From: JBCCFC01 sp965213595
Lineage (GTDB): Bacteria > Chloroflexota > Anaerolineae > Caldilineales > Caldilineaceae
Assembly (NCBI GenBank): GCA_965213595.1
Contig: CBDBZO010000002.1
Span: 1,302,001 to 1,366,000 of the forward strand
Direction: 5' to 3'
DNA: 64,000 nt
Shown here: positions 1 through 8,446 of the stretch, one piece after another
Numbering within the stretch: the stretch's first letter is position 1
Layout of the letters: each line of letters opens with the position of its first letter
Position numbers and translations under genes: made by a program
Notes under the pieces: model-generated
Seen by the model: the letters and a program-made list of their open reading frames with translations, nothing else
What the model was told of the DNA's origin: nothing
Database searches by the model: none

Positions 1-733
1 GGCGCTCTACCTCGCCGCCGCGGGCGTTGGCACGCTCGGTATCGTCGACTTTGACACCGTGGACGTGAGCAATCTGCAGCGCCAAATTCTCCACGGCGAA
101 AGCACTGTCGGCCAGCCCAAGGTGGAGTCGGCGGAGAAGCGGCTCAAGGACATCAACCCCGAAGTTAAAATCGTGGGCTACCAGGAGCCGATTACGAGCC
201 ACAACGCGATGGAACTCATCGACGGCTACGACGTGGTGCTTAACGGCTCGGACAACTTCCCGACGCGCTATCTCGTCAACGACGCCTGCCAGTTTGCGGG
301 CGTGCCGCTGGTCGACGCCAGCATCTTTATGTTCGAGGGGCAGGTCACCGTCTACGATCCGCGCGACGAGAACAGCCCCTGCTACCGCTGCCTCTACCCC
401 GATCCGCCACCTCCCGGCGAGGTGCCAAGCTGCGCCGAGGGCGGCGTGCTGGGCGTGCTGCCCGGCATCATCGGCTCGATCCAGGCCGTGGAGGCGATCA
501 AGCTGCTGCTGGGCATTGGCGAGCCGCTGGCTGGCCGCCTGCTGATGGTGGACACGCTGGACATGGACTTCCGCGTGCTCAACATCGGCCGCAACCCGGA
601 CTGCCCCATCAACGGCGACCACCCGACGCTGGATCACCTGATCGACTACGAGCAGTTCTGTGGGTTGCCCAGCCTGTCGACGAACGGTCAGGCGAATGGT
701 CAGGTGCAGGAGCGGGAGCTGGTTCCGGCGTAG
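1..733 (+). CDS. ThiF/MoeB/HesA-family E1-like adenylyltransferase, 5' truncated
   Basis: The reading frame is open from base 2, so the N-terminus and the ATP-binding glycine loop lie outside the window. What remains is typical of enzymes that adenylate the C-terminus of ubiquitin-fold sulfur carriers: VDFDTVDVSNLQRQILH, an NGSDNFPTRYLVND stretch, a CYRC pair, the SCAEGGVLG cysteine segment and the GSIQAVEAIK helix. Family members usually bind zinc through two CxxC pairs. Here the second pair reads CPIN, so one expected ligand is missing. The neighbour is a CysM-type cysteine synthase, which suggests activation of a CysO/ThiS-like carrier for cysteine synthesis (inference). The family is certain; the exact substrate is not. 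Confidence 0.9.
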   Translation, partial: ALYLAAAGVGTLGIVDFDTVDVSNLQRQILHGESTVGQPKVESAEKRLKDINPEVKIVGYQEPITSHNAMELIDGYDVVLNGSDNFPTRYLVNDACQFAGVPLVDASIFMFEGQVTVYDPRDENSPCYRCLYPDPPPPGEVPSCAEGGVLGVLPGIIGSIQAVEAIKLLLGIGEPLAGRLLMVDTLDMDFRVLNIGRNPDCPINGDHPTLDHLIDYEQFCGLPSLSTNGQANGQVQERELVPA

Positions 734-743
734 CTTGCTCGTC

Positions 744-886
744 CCGATGCAGAGCGTCGGGATGCAGACTGGACGCTCCGCGTCCTCTGGTAATCAACTT
801 GACTTCTTCGTTTAGTGCCGGTCACTCGTTGGTTACGGGACGACGCGGAGCGTCGGGTAGGCATTCCCACGCAGAGCGTGGGAACG
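744..886. repeat. short-hairpin intergenic repeat cluster
   Basis: The gap upstream of the cysteine synthase carries small inverted repeats. The clearest is TTCCCACGC at 864-872 and its complement at 876-884 around an AGA loop, followed by a GAACGAG tail. Related GAGCGTC/GACGCTC pieces lie at 744-860. The same stem-AGA-stem design recurs near 51.87 kb, so this is a dispersed repeat family rather than a gene-specific signal. Confidence 0.7.
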
Positions 887-904
887 AGCAATCGGACACA
901 AATA

Positions 905-1876
905 ATGACTATCCTACAACAACTTCCCCACCTCGCCGATGCGTTTTCGGCCATCGGCAAGCCACCCATCGACGCCTCGACCGTGCTCGACCAGATCGGG
1001 AACACGCCGCTGATCGATCTCAACGCCTTTGCGCAGGCGCGCGCCATCTCACCCGGCGTGGGCGTCTATGCCAAAGCCGAGTGGCTCAACCCAGGCGGCT
1101 CGATTAAGACGCGCCCGGCGCTGCGGATTATCGAGGAGGGCGAGCGCGCCGGCGCGCTGACCCGCGACAAAATCATCATCGACAGCTCCTCCGGCAACAC
1201 GGCGATTGGGCTGGCGCTCGTCGGTGCGGCCAAGGGCTACGCGGTGCACGTGGTGCTGCCCGCCAACGTGAGCGCCGAGCGCAAGGCGTTGGTCAAAGCC
1301 TATGGGGCAACGCTGATCGAATCCGACCCGCTAGAAGGCTCGGACGGCGCGATCCGCAAGGTGCGCGAGATTGTGGAGGGCGATCCCAACCGCTACTTCT
1401 ACGCCAACCAGTACAACAACCCGGCCAACTGGTGGGCGCATTACGACAGCACCGGCCCCGAAATTTGGCGGCAAACGCACGGGCGCGTCACCCACTTTGT
1501 GGCGGGCCTGGGCACGACGGGAACTATTGTGGGCGTGGGTCGCTATTTGAAAAAGCAAAATCGCGACGTGCAGATCGTCGGCGTGCAGCCGGTGGATGAG
1601 CTGTCCGTGATTGAGGGGCTAAAGTTTTTGGAAACGGCGATCACGCCGGAGATTTACGATGCCGACGTCGCCGACCGTGACGTGCGCATCGACTCGGAAA
1701 TGGCTTACGACTACACGCGGGCCTTGGCGCGCGAGGCGGGGTTGTTCGTTGGCTTCAGCTCCGGGGCGGCAGTGGCGGCGTGTGTCGAAGTGGCAAAGGA
1801 GCTTGACGAGGGCGTCGTCGTCACCGTGCTGCCGGACGACGGCAGCAAGTACATCAGCCTGGGCATTTTTGATTAA
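905..1876 (+). CDS. cysM: PLP-dependent cysteine synthase, CysM type
   Basis: A 323-residue fold-type II PLP enzyme. The N-terminal IGNTPLIDL segment, the PLP lysine in NPGGSIKTRP (about residue 68), the SSSGNTAIGLA substrate loop and the GLGTTGTIVG phosphate-binding loop (about 200) are all present, and the C-terminus keeps a GFSSGAA motif. Such enzymes make cysteine from an activated serine (O-acetyl- or O-phosphoserine) and sulfide, or from a thiocarboxylated carrier protein. The ATG at 905 is preferred over the earlier in-frame codon at 815, because the extra 30 residues encode repeat-derived sequence. The E1-like gene upstream favours the carrier-protein route known for mycobacterial CysM, but a CysO partner is not in view. 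A 50-bp palindrome follows the stop. Confidence 0.88.
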   Translation: MTILQQLPHLADAFSAIGKPPIDASTVLDQIGNTPLIDLNAFAQARAISPGVGVYAKAEWLNPGGSIKTRPALRIIEEGERAGALTRDKIIIDSSSGNTAIGLALVGAAKGYAVHVVLPANVSAERKALVKAYGATLIESDPLEGSDGAIRKVREIVEGDPNRYFYANQYNNPANWWAHYDSTGPEIWRQTHGRVTHFVAGLGTTGTIVGVGRYLKKQNRDVQIVGVQPVDELSVIEGLKFLETAITPEIYDADVADRDVRIDSEMAYDYTRALAREAGLFVGFSSGAAVAACVEVAKELDEGVVVTVLPDDGSKYISLGIFD

Positions 1877-1886
1877 AGCAAGGGTA

Positions 1887-1936
1887 TGATCTCGACCGCA
1901 GTGGGAGGGCGCGCCCTCCCACTGCGGTCGAGATCA
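1887..1936. repeat. 50-bp perfect loopless palindrome (possible terminator)
   Basis: Bases 1887-1911 are exactly complementary to 1912-1936 with no spacer. The centre is GGGCGCGCCC. It lies 10 bases after the cysteine synthase stop and 42 bases before the next gene. The RNA would form a very strong hairpin but has no U-tract. A second palindrome with the same GGGCGCGCCC core lies at 52045-52084. Confidence 0.85.
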
Positions 1937-1978
1937 CACCCCTTTCCAACCACCTAAAATCCTAGAAAGCACACCCTT

Positions 1979-2419
1979 GTGAATATCAAAGTCGACCAAA
2001 CCGCACTGTGCGTCAACCAAGCGAGCATCATCGCGCTGCTCGTACTCGCCTTTCTGCTCGACCAGCCGTGGCTGGTGGCGGTTGTCGCTGCCGTGATGAT
2101 TGTCGGCACTTTGTGGCCGCGCGCGGCGCTTTTCAAGCTGCTCTACCTCCGCCTGCTCAAGCCGCTTGGCTGGCTGCGACCGCGCGTCATCGCCGATGAT
2201 CCGCAGCCACACCTCTTTGCTCAAGGTGTGGGGGCAATCTTCCTGCTGGCTAGCGCGCTGGCTTTTGCCGCGGGCGGCGCGCTGCTTGGCTGGGCGCTAG
2301 CGTGGATTGTGATTGTGTTGGCCGCGGTCAATCTCTTTGCGGGCTTCTGTCTCGGCTGCTTCATCTTCTACCAGCTTGCCCGACGCGGCGTGCGGCCCAC
2401 GCTGCCGCAGTGGCGGTAG
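1979..2419 (+). CDS. DUF4395 family integral membrane protein
   Basis: 146 residues, GTG start. The N-terminal VDQTALCVNQASII segment and the C-terminal GFCLGCFIFYQLARRG match the DUF4395 pattern as I know it. About four hydrophobic helices are visible, two near residues 17-45 and two near 80-130. The C-terminal CLGC cysteine pair sits at a membrane face. The next gene encodes a membrane-anchored thioredoxin-like protein with CAQC, and DUF4395 proteins are often found beside thioredoxin-fold genes. A joint role in extracytoplasmic thiol redox chemistry is an inference. The biochemical function of the family is unknown to me. Confidence 0.8.
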   Translation: MNIKVDQTALCVNQASIIALLVLAFLLDQPWLVAVVAAVMIVGTLWPRAALFKLLYLRLLKPLGWLRPRVIADDPQPHLFAQGVGAIFLLASALAFAAGGALLGWALAWIVIVLAAVNLFAGFCLGCFIFYQLARRGVRPTLPQWR

Positions 2420-2442
2420 GGTAAAGCAGCGCTTGGCTTTAC

Positions 2443-2859
2443 ATGACCATGCTAACCCGATTCTTTCTCCTCCTTTTAATCGGCGGCTCACTTGCCGGGG
2501 CGTGGGCGCTGTGGCGGCTGTGGCTCGGCCAGCGCGCGCGTCGGCTTGCGCTGGCGACCGTGCCCGCACAGGTGGCGCAGGCGCTGCCGCCCAGCCCCGC
2601 TCTGCTCTACTTCACCACCGAAAGCTGCGCCCAGTGCCGCTTTCAGCAAGCGCCGATCCTTGCAGAGTTAATCGACAGTGGCGCGCCCCCCGTCCACAAG
2701 CTGGACGCCCTGGAACATCAATCGCTGGCGCAACACTTTGGCGTGATGACCGTGCCAACGACTGTCGTGCTGGATGCAGCGCAGCGCCCTATCGCTGTCA
2801 ATCACGGCCTGGCCACGCTGTCGACATTGCAGGCGCAACTGGCTGCACTTGATGCGTAA
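2443..2859 (+). CDS. membrane-anchored thioredoxin-like protein
   Basis: 138 residues. An N-terminal hydrophobic helix (about residues 5-25) anchors a thioredoxin fold. The redox motif is ESCAQC (about residue 65), and a cis-proline segment MTVPTTVV lies about 40 residues later, as in thioredoxins. It starts 23 bases after the DUF4395 gene and ends at a strong terminator, so the two genes probably form one transcript. The likely role is thiol-disulfide exchange at the membrane. The partner proteins are unknown. Confidence 0.82.
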   Translation: MTMLTRFFLLLLIGGSLAGAWALWRLWLGQRARRLALATVPAQVAQALPPSPALLYFTTESCAQCRFQQAPILAELIDSGAPPVHKLDALEHQSLAQHFGVMTVPTTVVLDAAQRPIAVNHGLATLSTLQAQLAALDA

Positions 2860-2877
2860 AGAGAGGCTGCTCCTACT

Positions 2878-2919
2878 CAAAACAATCCCCGGCCCGTCAA
2901 CAGGCCGGGGATTGTTTTG
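2878..2919 (+). terminator. rho-independent terminator
   Basis: Perfect 17-bp stem (2878-2894 and 2903-2919) with an 8-nt loop; the 3' arm ends in ATTGTTTTG. It closes the DUF4395-thioredoxin unit. The A-rich 5' side could also serve the opposite strand. Confidence 0.9.
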
Positions 2920-2985
2920 CTCTCCGCCGCGCAATCCGCTACGATGTGCAATCTGGCAATCAGAATTGCAGCAAAGGATTTTCCG

Positions 2986-3951
2986 TTGTTTGAACTGGTT
3001 TTTCTCGGCACGTCGGCCTCCGCGCCGTCGATTCAGCGCGGGCTATCGTCCGCGGTGGTGATCGCGGGTGAGCAGCGCTTTATGATCGACTGCGGCGAGG
3101 GCACGCAGCGTCAGCTCCTGCGCAGCGGCCTCGGCTTTCGGCGGCTGGACAAAATTTTGCTGACCCACGGCCACCTCGATCACATTCTGGGCCTGGGTGG
3201 GCTGGCGAGCACGCTCGGCCGCTGGGAGGCGCTGGACGAACTCAACATCTACGGCGGCGAGCCGACGCTGCGGCGCGTGCAGGGCTTGATGGACGTGGTC
3301 TTTGGGCAGAACCAGATGCCGAGCGTGGGGATTTCGCTCAACCTGCTGCACGAAGGGGTGATCTTTGAGGGCAAGAAATTTACGCTTTCGGCCTTTCCCG
3401 TGCAGCACCGGGGCGGCGGCTGCTTTGGCTTTACCTTCGAGGAGCGCACGCGTCGACCCTTTCTCGCCGATCAAGCCGCCGCGCTTGGCATTCCCCAGGG
3501 CCCCGTGCGCCGCGATCTCTCGCAGGGCCAAACCGTGACGCTGACGGACGGTCGCGTAATCGAACCCGATCAGGTGCTGGGGCCGGCGCAGCGCGGCGCC
3601 AAGCTCTGCTTCATCGGCGATGTGGGGCGAACGGGGCCGCTGCACAAAATGGTGCAGGGCGCGGACTTGCTCGCTATCGAATCGACCTATATCGATGAGG
3701 ACAGCGAGATCGCCAAAGCGCATGGCCACCTGACGGCTAAGTCCGCGGCGCGGCTGGCGCTTAAGGCAGATGTGGGCCACCTTGTGCTGCACCACGTAAG
3801 CCGCCGCTACCATGCGCGCCAGCTGCTGGCCGAAGCGCGCGAAATTTTCCCCAACACCCACGTCGCCAGCGATTTGGATGTGCTAAGCGTGCGGCGCAGC
3901 GCACCGGTAGAAATCACCACCTGCCGCGAGCGAAATCAGCCCAGCCAATAA
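2986..3951 (+). CDS. rnz: ribonuclease Z (tRNA 3' endonuclease)
   Basis: A 321-residue metallo-beta-lactamase-fold nuclease that removes 3' trailers from tRNA precursors. The zinc motif THGHLDH (about residues 60-66), the FIGDVG segment with its metal-binding aspartate, GHLTAKSAA and the late HHVSRRY motif are all visible, and the length fits bacterial RNase Z. I choose the TTG at 2986 because AAAGGA lies 8 bases upstream and the protein then begins MFELVFLGTSASAPS, as in homologues. The upstream ATG at 2944 would add a non-conserved leader, and an even earlier TTG overlaps the preceding terminator. Confidence 0.93.
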   Translation: MFELVFLGTSASAPSIQRGLSSAVVIAGEQRFMIDCGEGTQRQLLRSGLGFRRLDKILLTHGHLDHILGLGGLASTLGRWEALDELNIYGGEPTLRRVQGLMDVVFGQNQMPSVGISLNLLHEGVIFEGKKFTLSAFPVQHRGGGCFGFTFEERTRRPFLADQAAALGIPQGPVRRDLSQGQTVTLTDGRVIEPDQVLGPAQRGAKLCFIGDVGRTGPLHKMVQGADLLAIESTYIDEDSEIAKAHGHLTAKSAARLALKADVGHLVLHHVSRRYHARQLLAEAREIFPNTHVASDLDVLSVRRSAPVEITTCRERNQPSQ

Positions 3952-4015
3952 GCAGGTAAGGTCAATCCAATAGAATAGATGTACCGGTTGGGGTCAACGC
4001 CTCACCTCCCCCAAC

Positions 4016-4045
4016 CCCCTCCTCTCCACGCGTGGAGAGGAGGGG
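4016..4045. repeat. palindromic repeat, GGAGAGGAGGGG family
   Basis: A 30-bp perfect palindrome centred on ACGCGT lies in the 197-bp gap between the convergent rnz and pheT genes, preceded by a CCTCACCTCCCCC leader. It belongs to the dispersed family also seen at 9.2, 19.6, 46.2, 54.5, 60.5 and 63.9 kb. It may act as a bidirectional stem-loop between the two genes. Confidence 0.75.
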
Positions 4046-4148
4046 CTATTCTGTCGCCTCGTCGACCCAGCAACAGGGAGGGGGCGGTGAGACGAAATGT
4101 GACCTTCCCGGTCTACTTTGTTTCTTAGATAGCCTAAACCAGCCCGCC

Positions 4149-6797
4149 CTACCCGCGCAGCTGGCCCCCTACGGCCTTTTCCACGCTGCGGATAATGCGC
4201 TGGCGCAGCTTGCTGGCCTCCTTCTCGCTCAGGCTGCGCTCGGTGCTTTGATAGGTGAGGCGGTGGGCCATTGATTTGGTGGCGGGCGACAGCGGTTCGC
4301 CGCGATAAATGTCGAACAGCTCGATGGCCGTGAGCAGATCGCCGCCCGCATCGGCGATGGCCGCGCGCACCTCGGCGGCGGTGATGGCCTCGTCCACCAC
4401 AAAGGCCAAATCCTCGATTACCGGTGGGTAGTCGCTGATCGGCTGCATGGGCGAGACGCGCCAATCCGGGCGCACCAGCGGCTCGATGCGCAGATCGGCG
4501 ATGCAGACGCGCTCGCTCGGCAGGCCAAAGGCGCTGCGCACGTCGGGGTGCAGCTCGCCCAGCAGCCCAACGATTTCACCGTCGAGCAGCAGCTCGGCGC
4601 AGCGCGGGCCAAAGGTCGAGGTGTTGGGCTTGACGCGGAAGCCGAGTTCGTTGGCGTCAAAGCCCAGCCGCGCCAGCAGCGTCTCGACAATGCCCTTGAG
4701 ATCGAAGAAGTCAAAAACATCCTCATCGGAGCCGCTGCCGTTTGTATAGAAATCAGGCTGACGGCGTGGCCCAGTTAGCGCCAGCGCGAGGTGGCGCTCC
4801 TCCAGCGGCAGCGCGTCGAGCCCCGTTTGGCTCTTTTCCTCGGGCAGGTAGATGCGGCCCACCTCGAAGGCGGCGAGGCGGTTGGTGAAGCGCAGATTGC
4901 GCGCGAGATTCTCCAGCGCGCTCACCAGCAGCGAGCGGCGCATGTGCTGCCGCTCCGGCGTCACCGGATTGACAAGCGTGATAAAGCCCTCTGCGTCGGC
5001 AAAGTCTGCGCCACCCGCCAGCCCCGCGCTCTTCCCTTTGCCTTCGCTGCCGCCCGCCACCAGCTTGAAGTGATTCTCCACGGTGGTCAACGGATAGTTC
5101 ACGGTCTCCTGCAGGCCCAGGCCGACCAGCACCTCGCGGATTTTGCGCTCGGTTTCGAGCAGCGGGCTGCGGCGCTGCGGCGGCAGCACGTCGTCGATCA
5201 GCGTCGTGCCGATGCGGTCGTAGCCGACGATGCGCGCCACCTCCTCGGTGAGATCGGCGGGGTAGCGCATGTCGAGCCGATACCAGGGTGCAGTGCAGGC
5301 GAGCAGCGGCTCTTTGTTGCCCCGATCATCGGCCTCGCGCTTGAGGGCAAAGGTGGCGTCGGCCTCCGCATTCGCCGCCACGCTATCGATTTGCTCCACC
5401 GCAAAATCAAGCTGGCGCAGCGCCTCGGCAATTTCCTCCAGCGACAGCTCGAGGCCGAGCAGGCGACGCGTGTCGCTGGCCGTGGTGTAGATCACGCGCG
5501 GGGGCTGCGGCTGTGGATAAGCGTCGACCAGGCCGGGCACAATGCGTCCATTTGCGTGCTGGCACATCAGCTCCGCGGCGCGGCGCGCGCCAATGGGATT
5601 GAGCTGGGGCGGGATGCCGCGCGCAAAGCGGTGCGACGCCGCGCTGGGGATGCGCAGCGCCATCGCCGTGCGCCGATTGTTGATACCGTCAAAGGTGGCG
5701 GCCTCCAGCAGCACGTTGCGCGTGTTTGCATTGACTTCGCTCTCCTGCCCGCCCATCACGCCCGCAATGGCGAGCGAGCCCGCGGCGTCGGTGATCATCA
5801 GCATCGAGTCGCTGAGGGTGCGTGCTTTATCATCCAGCGTGGTAAATTGCTCGCCCTCGTCCGCCGTCTTCACGGTGATCACCGGCGTCTCCTCACCTAC
5901 GCGTTTGGCACGTTCGACCAGCACGTCGTAGTCAAAGGCGTGCAGCGGCTGGCCCCATTCGAGCATCACGTAGTTGGTGATGTCGACGATGTTGCTGATG
6001 GGGCGCATCCCGGCCTTGATCAGCCGCTCCTGCATCCACTTGGGCGAGGGGCCGATCTCCACGTCGCGGATGAGGTGCAGAGTGAAGCGCGGGCAGAGGG
6101 CGGGATCGTCGATTTGGGCGTCGGCGTAGTCGTGGATGTCGTCGCTGCCGCTCGTGTCGACTTCGTTTACGGGCAGGTGTAAATCCGCGCCGGTAAGCGC
6201 CGCCACTTCGCGCGCCACGCCGATCAGGTTGAGGCAGCGCGCCATGTCCGGCGTCAGCTCCAGCTCGATGATTTCGTCGCCCAGGTAGCTGCGCAACGGC
6301 GTGCCCACCGGCGCATCGTTGCGCAGCAGCAGGATGCCCCCGTGCTCCTCGCTAATCCCCAGCTCGCGCTCGGAGCAGACCATGCCCGCGGACTTGATGC
6401 CGCGAATTTTGCCCGTCTTGAGCTTCTTCAGCGGGCGCGGCTGCTCATCCGAGTAGGCGTCGATCAGCATGGCGCCGGCCCGTGCAAAGGCGACCTTGAG
6501 CACGGGCAGCTCGCCGTTTGGCGTCTCCCGAAAGTCAAACAGATTGGGCGCACCCGTGACGACGCGCTCCGGCTCGTTCCCCCCGTAGTCAATATCGACC
6601 AGCACCAGCCGATCCGCGTCCGGGTGCGGCGCAACGGCGACGACCCGCCCCACGAGCACGCTCTCCGGGTCCCACCAGTCGCCCAGCTGGTGGACGGTCG
6701 CCACCTCCAGGCCAGCCAGCGTCAGCCGCTCGGCCAGCTCATCCGTGGGGAGCGTGAGATCGACATATTCTTTAAGCCAGGAAAGGGGCACGAGCAT
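4149..6797 (-). CDS. pheT: phenylalanine--tRNA ligase beta subunit
   Basis: 882 residues, starting MLVPLSWLKEYVDLTLP with AAGGA 7 bases upstream; the frame runs 13 codons further but those are not family-like. The domain order is canonical: N-terminal domain, EMAP/OB tRNA-binding domain (LVGRVVAVAPHPDADRL), B3/B4 editing region (FDGINNRRTAMALR, SHRFARGIPP), B5, a catalytic-like core (NPVTPERQHMRRSLL) and a C-terminal FDX-ACB anticodon domain (PPVIEDLAFVVDEAI). The subunit pairs with PheS as an (alpha-beta)2 enzyme. pheS, often just upstream, is not beside it here; a BrnTA module occupies that position instead. Confidence 0.96.
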   Translation of the reverse strand: MLVPLSWLKEYVDLTLPTDELAERLTLAGLEVATVHQLGDWWDPESVLVGRVVAVAPHPDADRLVLVDIDYGGNEPERVVTGAPNLFDFRETPNGELPVLKVAFARAGAMLIDAYSDEQPRPLKKLKTGKIRGIKSAGMVCSERELGISEEHGGILLLRNDAPVGTPLRSYLGDEIIELELTPDMARCLNLIGVAREVAALTGADLHLPVNEVDTSGSDDIHDYADAQIDDPALCPRFTLHLIRDVEIGPSPKWMQERLIKAGMRPISNIVDITNYVMLEWGQPLHAFDYDVLVERAKRVGEETPVITVKTADEGEQFTTLDDKARTLSDSMLMITDAAGSLAIAGVMGGQESEVNANTRNVLLEAATFDGINNRRTAMALRIPSAASHRFARGIPPQLNPIGARRAAELMCQHANGRIVPGLVDAYPQPQPPRVIYTTASDTRRLLGLELSLEEIAEALRQLDFAVEQIDSVAANAEADATFALKREADDRGNKEPLLACTAPWYRLDMRYPADLTEEVARIVGYDRIGTTLIDDVLPPQRRSPLLETERKIREVLVGLGLQETVNYPLTTVENHFKLVAGGSEGKGKSAGLAGGADFADAEGFITLVNPVTPERQHMRRSLLVSALENLARNLRFTNRLAAFEVGRIYLPEEKSQTGLDALPLEERHLALALTGPRRQPDFYTNGSGSDEDVFDFFDLKGIVETLLARLGFDANELGFRVKPNTSTFGPRCAELLLDGEIVGLLGELHPDVRSAFGLPSERVCIADLRIEPLVRPDWRVSPMQPISDYPPVIEDLAFVVDEAITAAEVRAAIADAGGDLLTAIELFDIYRGEPLSPATKSMAHRLTYQSTERSLSEKEASKLRQRIIRSVEKAVGGQLRG

Positions 6798-6851
6798 AAT
6801 AACGTCCTTGCGTTCTTCGATTGCGCCAGACCGCAACTGCGGTCATCGATT

Positions 6852-7208
6852 TTATGATTTAACCGCTTCGACTCGATCTTCCAACCGCTCCAGCACCCAT
6901 TGGCGAATCAGCGTGCTAGCGCCCACTCCCTCTCGTTCTGCTTCGTTCTTTAGTTGAGTCAGCACATCCGGAGCCAGGTCAATCTGAATACTGCTTTGCG
7001 CGGAGATAGCTGCGTCGGCAAAGGCTTTTTCTTCGTCTTCGGGGTAGATAATGGTGGCATTCTCGAAAAACGCTTCATCCATTTCGGGAATATCTGCGTA
7101 ATACGCATCGCCGCCCTCTTTTGCCCGCGCATCAATCCGAGCGAGCTGCTCTTCGCTCAAGCGAATTGGTTCAGCGTTTGGATCTGGTTTATGCCTGACG
7201 ATTTTCAT
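6852..7208 (-). CDS. brnA: BrnA-like antitoxin
   Basis: 118 residues. The N-terminal half is polar and acidic. The C-terminal part (SIQIDLAPDVLTQLKNEAE followed by GASTLIRQWVLERL) is a ribbon-helix-helix DNA-binding domain of the BrnA/CopG type. It overlaps the upstream toxin gene by 20 bases, giving the toxin-first order usual for brnTA. BrnA neutralises BrnT and represses the operon. It ends 54 bases before pheT, on the same strand, so read-through into pheT is possible. Confidence 0.85.
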   Translation of the reverse strand: MKIVRHKPDPNAEPIRLSEEQLARIDARAKEGGDAYYADIPEMDEAFFENATIIYPEDEEKAFADAAISAQSSIQIDLAPDVLTQLKNEAEREGVGASTLIRQWVLERLEDRVEAVKS

Positions 7209-7494
7209 TGGTTGACTCCTTCCTTCTCATAGCAAATGCGCGCTGCTCTCGCCTATTCGCCTTCCTCGCGCTAAATATCCGGGTGATATTCTTTCCCCGT
7301 GGCGTGTGGCCGACCACATACAGGCGTTCTTCGATCTGCCCAAAGGTGATAAATCGGGGTTCTCCATAATCGCGTCGCTTATCTTGAATGGTGAACCGCT
7401 CGGCGTCGAAGAAAACTTGTTTGGCGTATTCAAACGAGAAATCCCGTTCGGCGATGTTGCGCGCATTCTTTTGCTCATCCCATTCATATTCCAT
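7189..7494 (-). CDS. brnT: BrnT family ribonuclease toxin
   Basis: 101 residues that match BrnT well: an opening EYEWDEQKNARNIAERDFSF, central RRDYGEPRF, GQIEERLYVVGHTPRG, and the closing RIFSARKANRREQRAF, the usual BrnT C-terminal signature. BrnT has a RelE-like fold and cleaves RNA to stop growth until neutralised by BrnA, which is encoded next. No frameshift or missing core motif is seen, so the pair may be functional. The promoter places the ATG only 6 bases after the -10 box, so the transcript is probably leaderless. Confidence 0.9.
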   Translation of the reverse strand: MEYEWDEQKNARNIAERDFSFEYAKQVFFDAERFTIQDKRRDYGEPRFITFGQIEERLYVVGHTPRGKNITRIFSARKANRREQRAFAMRRKESTNENRQA

Positions 7495-7500
7495 GTAATT

Positions 7501-7528
7501 ATTGTATCAGGTTTGTGGATGAATACAA
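7501..7528 (-). promoter_or_regulatory. brnTA promoter, probably leaderless
   Basis: On the minus strand TTGTAT (7528-7523), a 16-base spacer and TACAAT (7506-7501) are followed by 6 bases and the brnT ATG. This spacing puts transcription start at or next to the start codon. The two boxes are near-complements of each other, so the pair also forms an ATTGTA/TACAAT inverted repeat that could be an operator. Confidence 0.6.
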
Positions 7529-7623
7529 TTTGTGGGCTTCCTGTAAAAGTTTTTCCTCCAGGCATAAGTTTATGGAACTTACGTTTGGAGGGAAGCGGAT
7601 TGTTACAGAGAATCAGCTAAAGA

Positions 7624-8247
7624 CTACGTCAACTGCTCGTAGACCAGATCGTGGGCCAGCGCGCGCCACTGCCCCCACACGCGACGCTGGCCGATCAGGT
7701 TGCGCAGGTCGGCGGCGGTGTCGTTGAGCTGGGCGGGCAGCACGGGCATAAAGCCCGCCACCTCGTCGTTGTCGTAGCTGTTGGGTTCGCCCTCCGTGCA
7801 AAGGAGGAAAATGTAGCTGGCAAATTCGACGGTCGATGGATCATCCGCCGCGGCCTGCCAGTGAAAGCGGTAGCGATAGAGGCCGAGAAAGCGCTCGATG
7901 CGGCAGAAAAGCTGCGCTTCTTCCCACACCTCGCGCCGCAGCGCCTCCTCCACTCGCTCGTCCAGGTTGACGCCGCCCGAGGGCAGGCGATAGATTGGGA
8001 CTTGATAGCTGTGTTTGGTGTGGAGCCACACCTCGCCGCGCTTGCCTTGGATGGCAAAAATCACTTCGGCCCGGCGGTCAATCTCGTGCGCGGCCCGCCA
8101 GCGGGCTGCGTACATGTAGGCATCGGCCTGAATATCAAAACTACGGCGAACCGGCCCGCCGTAACACGCGCTCAGTTCGCTCACCTCCCGTTCGTCGATC
8201 ATGGGCAATCGCGAGCGATCTGCCCGCGGCTGCGTGGCGCACGTCAT
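7624..8247 (-). CDS. NUDIX hydrolase
   Basis: 207 residues. The NUDIX box is complete: GGVNLDERVEEALRREVWEE fits Gx5Ex7REUxEE. These enzymes hydrolyse a nucleoside diphosphate linked to another group, with Mg2+ bound by the REUxEE glutamates. The N-terminal 70 residues (RSFDIQADAYMYAARWRAAHEID) are an extension of unknown role. The ATG at 8247 is chosen because AGGAG lies 9 bases upstream; the frame stays open for 88 codons further but those residues are not NUDIX-like. The substrate cannot be told from sequence. Confidence 0.85.
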   Translation of the reverse strand: MTCATQPRADRSRLPMIDEREVSELSACYGGPVRRSFDIQADAYMYAARWRAAHEIDRRAEVIFAIQGKRGEVWLHTKHSYQVPIYRLPSGGVNLDERVEEALRREVWEEAQLFCRIERFLGLYRYRFHWQAAADDPSTVEFASYIFLLCTEGEPNSYDNDEVAGFMPVLPAQLNDTAADLRNLIGQRRVWGQWRALAHDLVYEQLT

Positions 8248-8446
8248 CGTAAACACTCCTGTTCCATCTGTTCGTTGCAGGCTGCATAGTGTGGCTCGGA
8301 TAAAAAAAGACGGTTCCCGCGCGATGCGGAAAGCTTGCAGAAGCTGTTGAAACGGCCCGTGTATCCAGATTTGCACGGATTGACAGAGCAACCGCTCGTT
8401 ACTACGCCGCCGCACGGGACTATGACGCCGCACGGCGCAATCAGGA

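Noticed and set aside
4791..6182. 463-codon plus-strand frame opposite pheT
   Set aside because: It is antisense to a strongly conserved gene, and its translation is the low-complexity Arg/His/Ala-rich pattern typical of the opposite strand of GC-rich genes.
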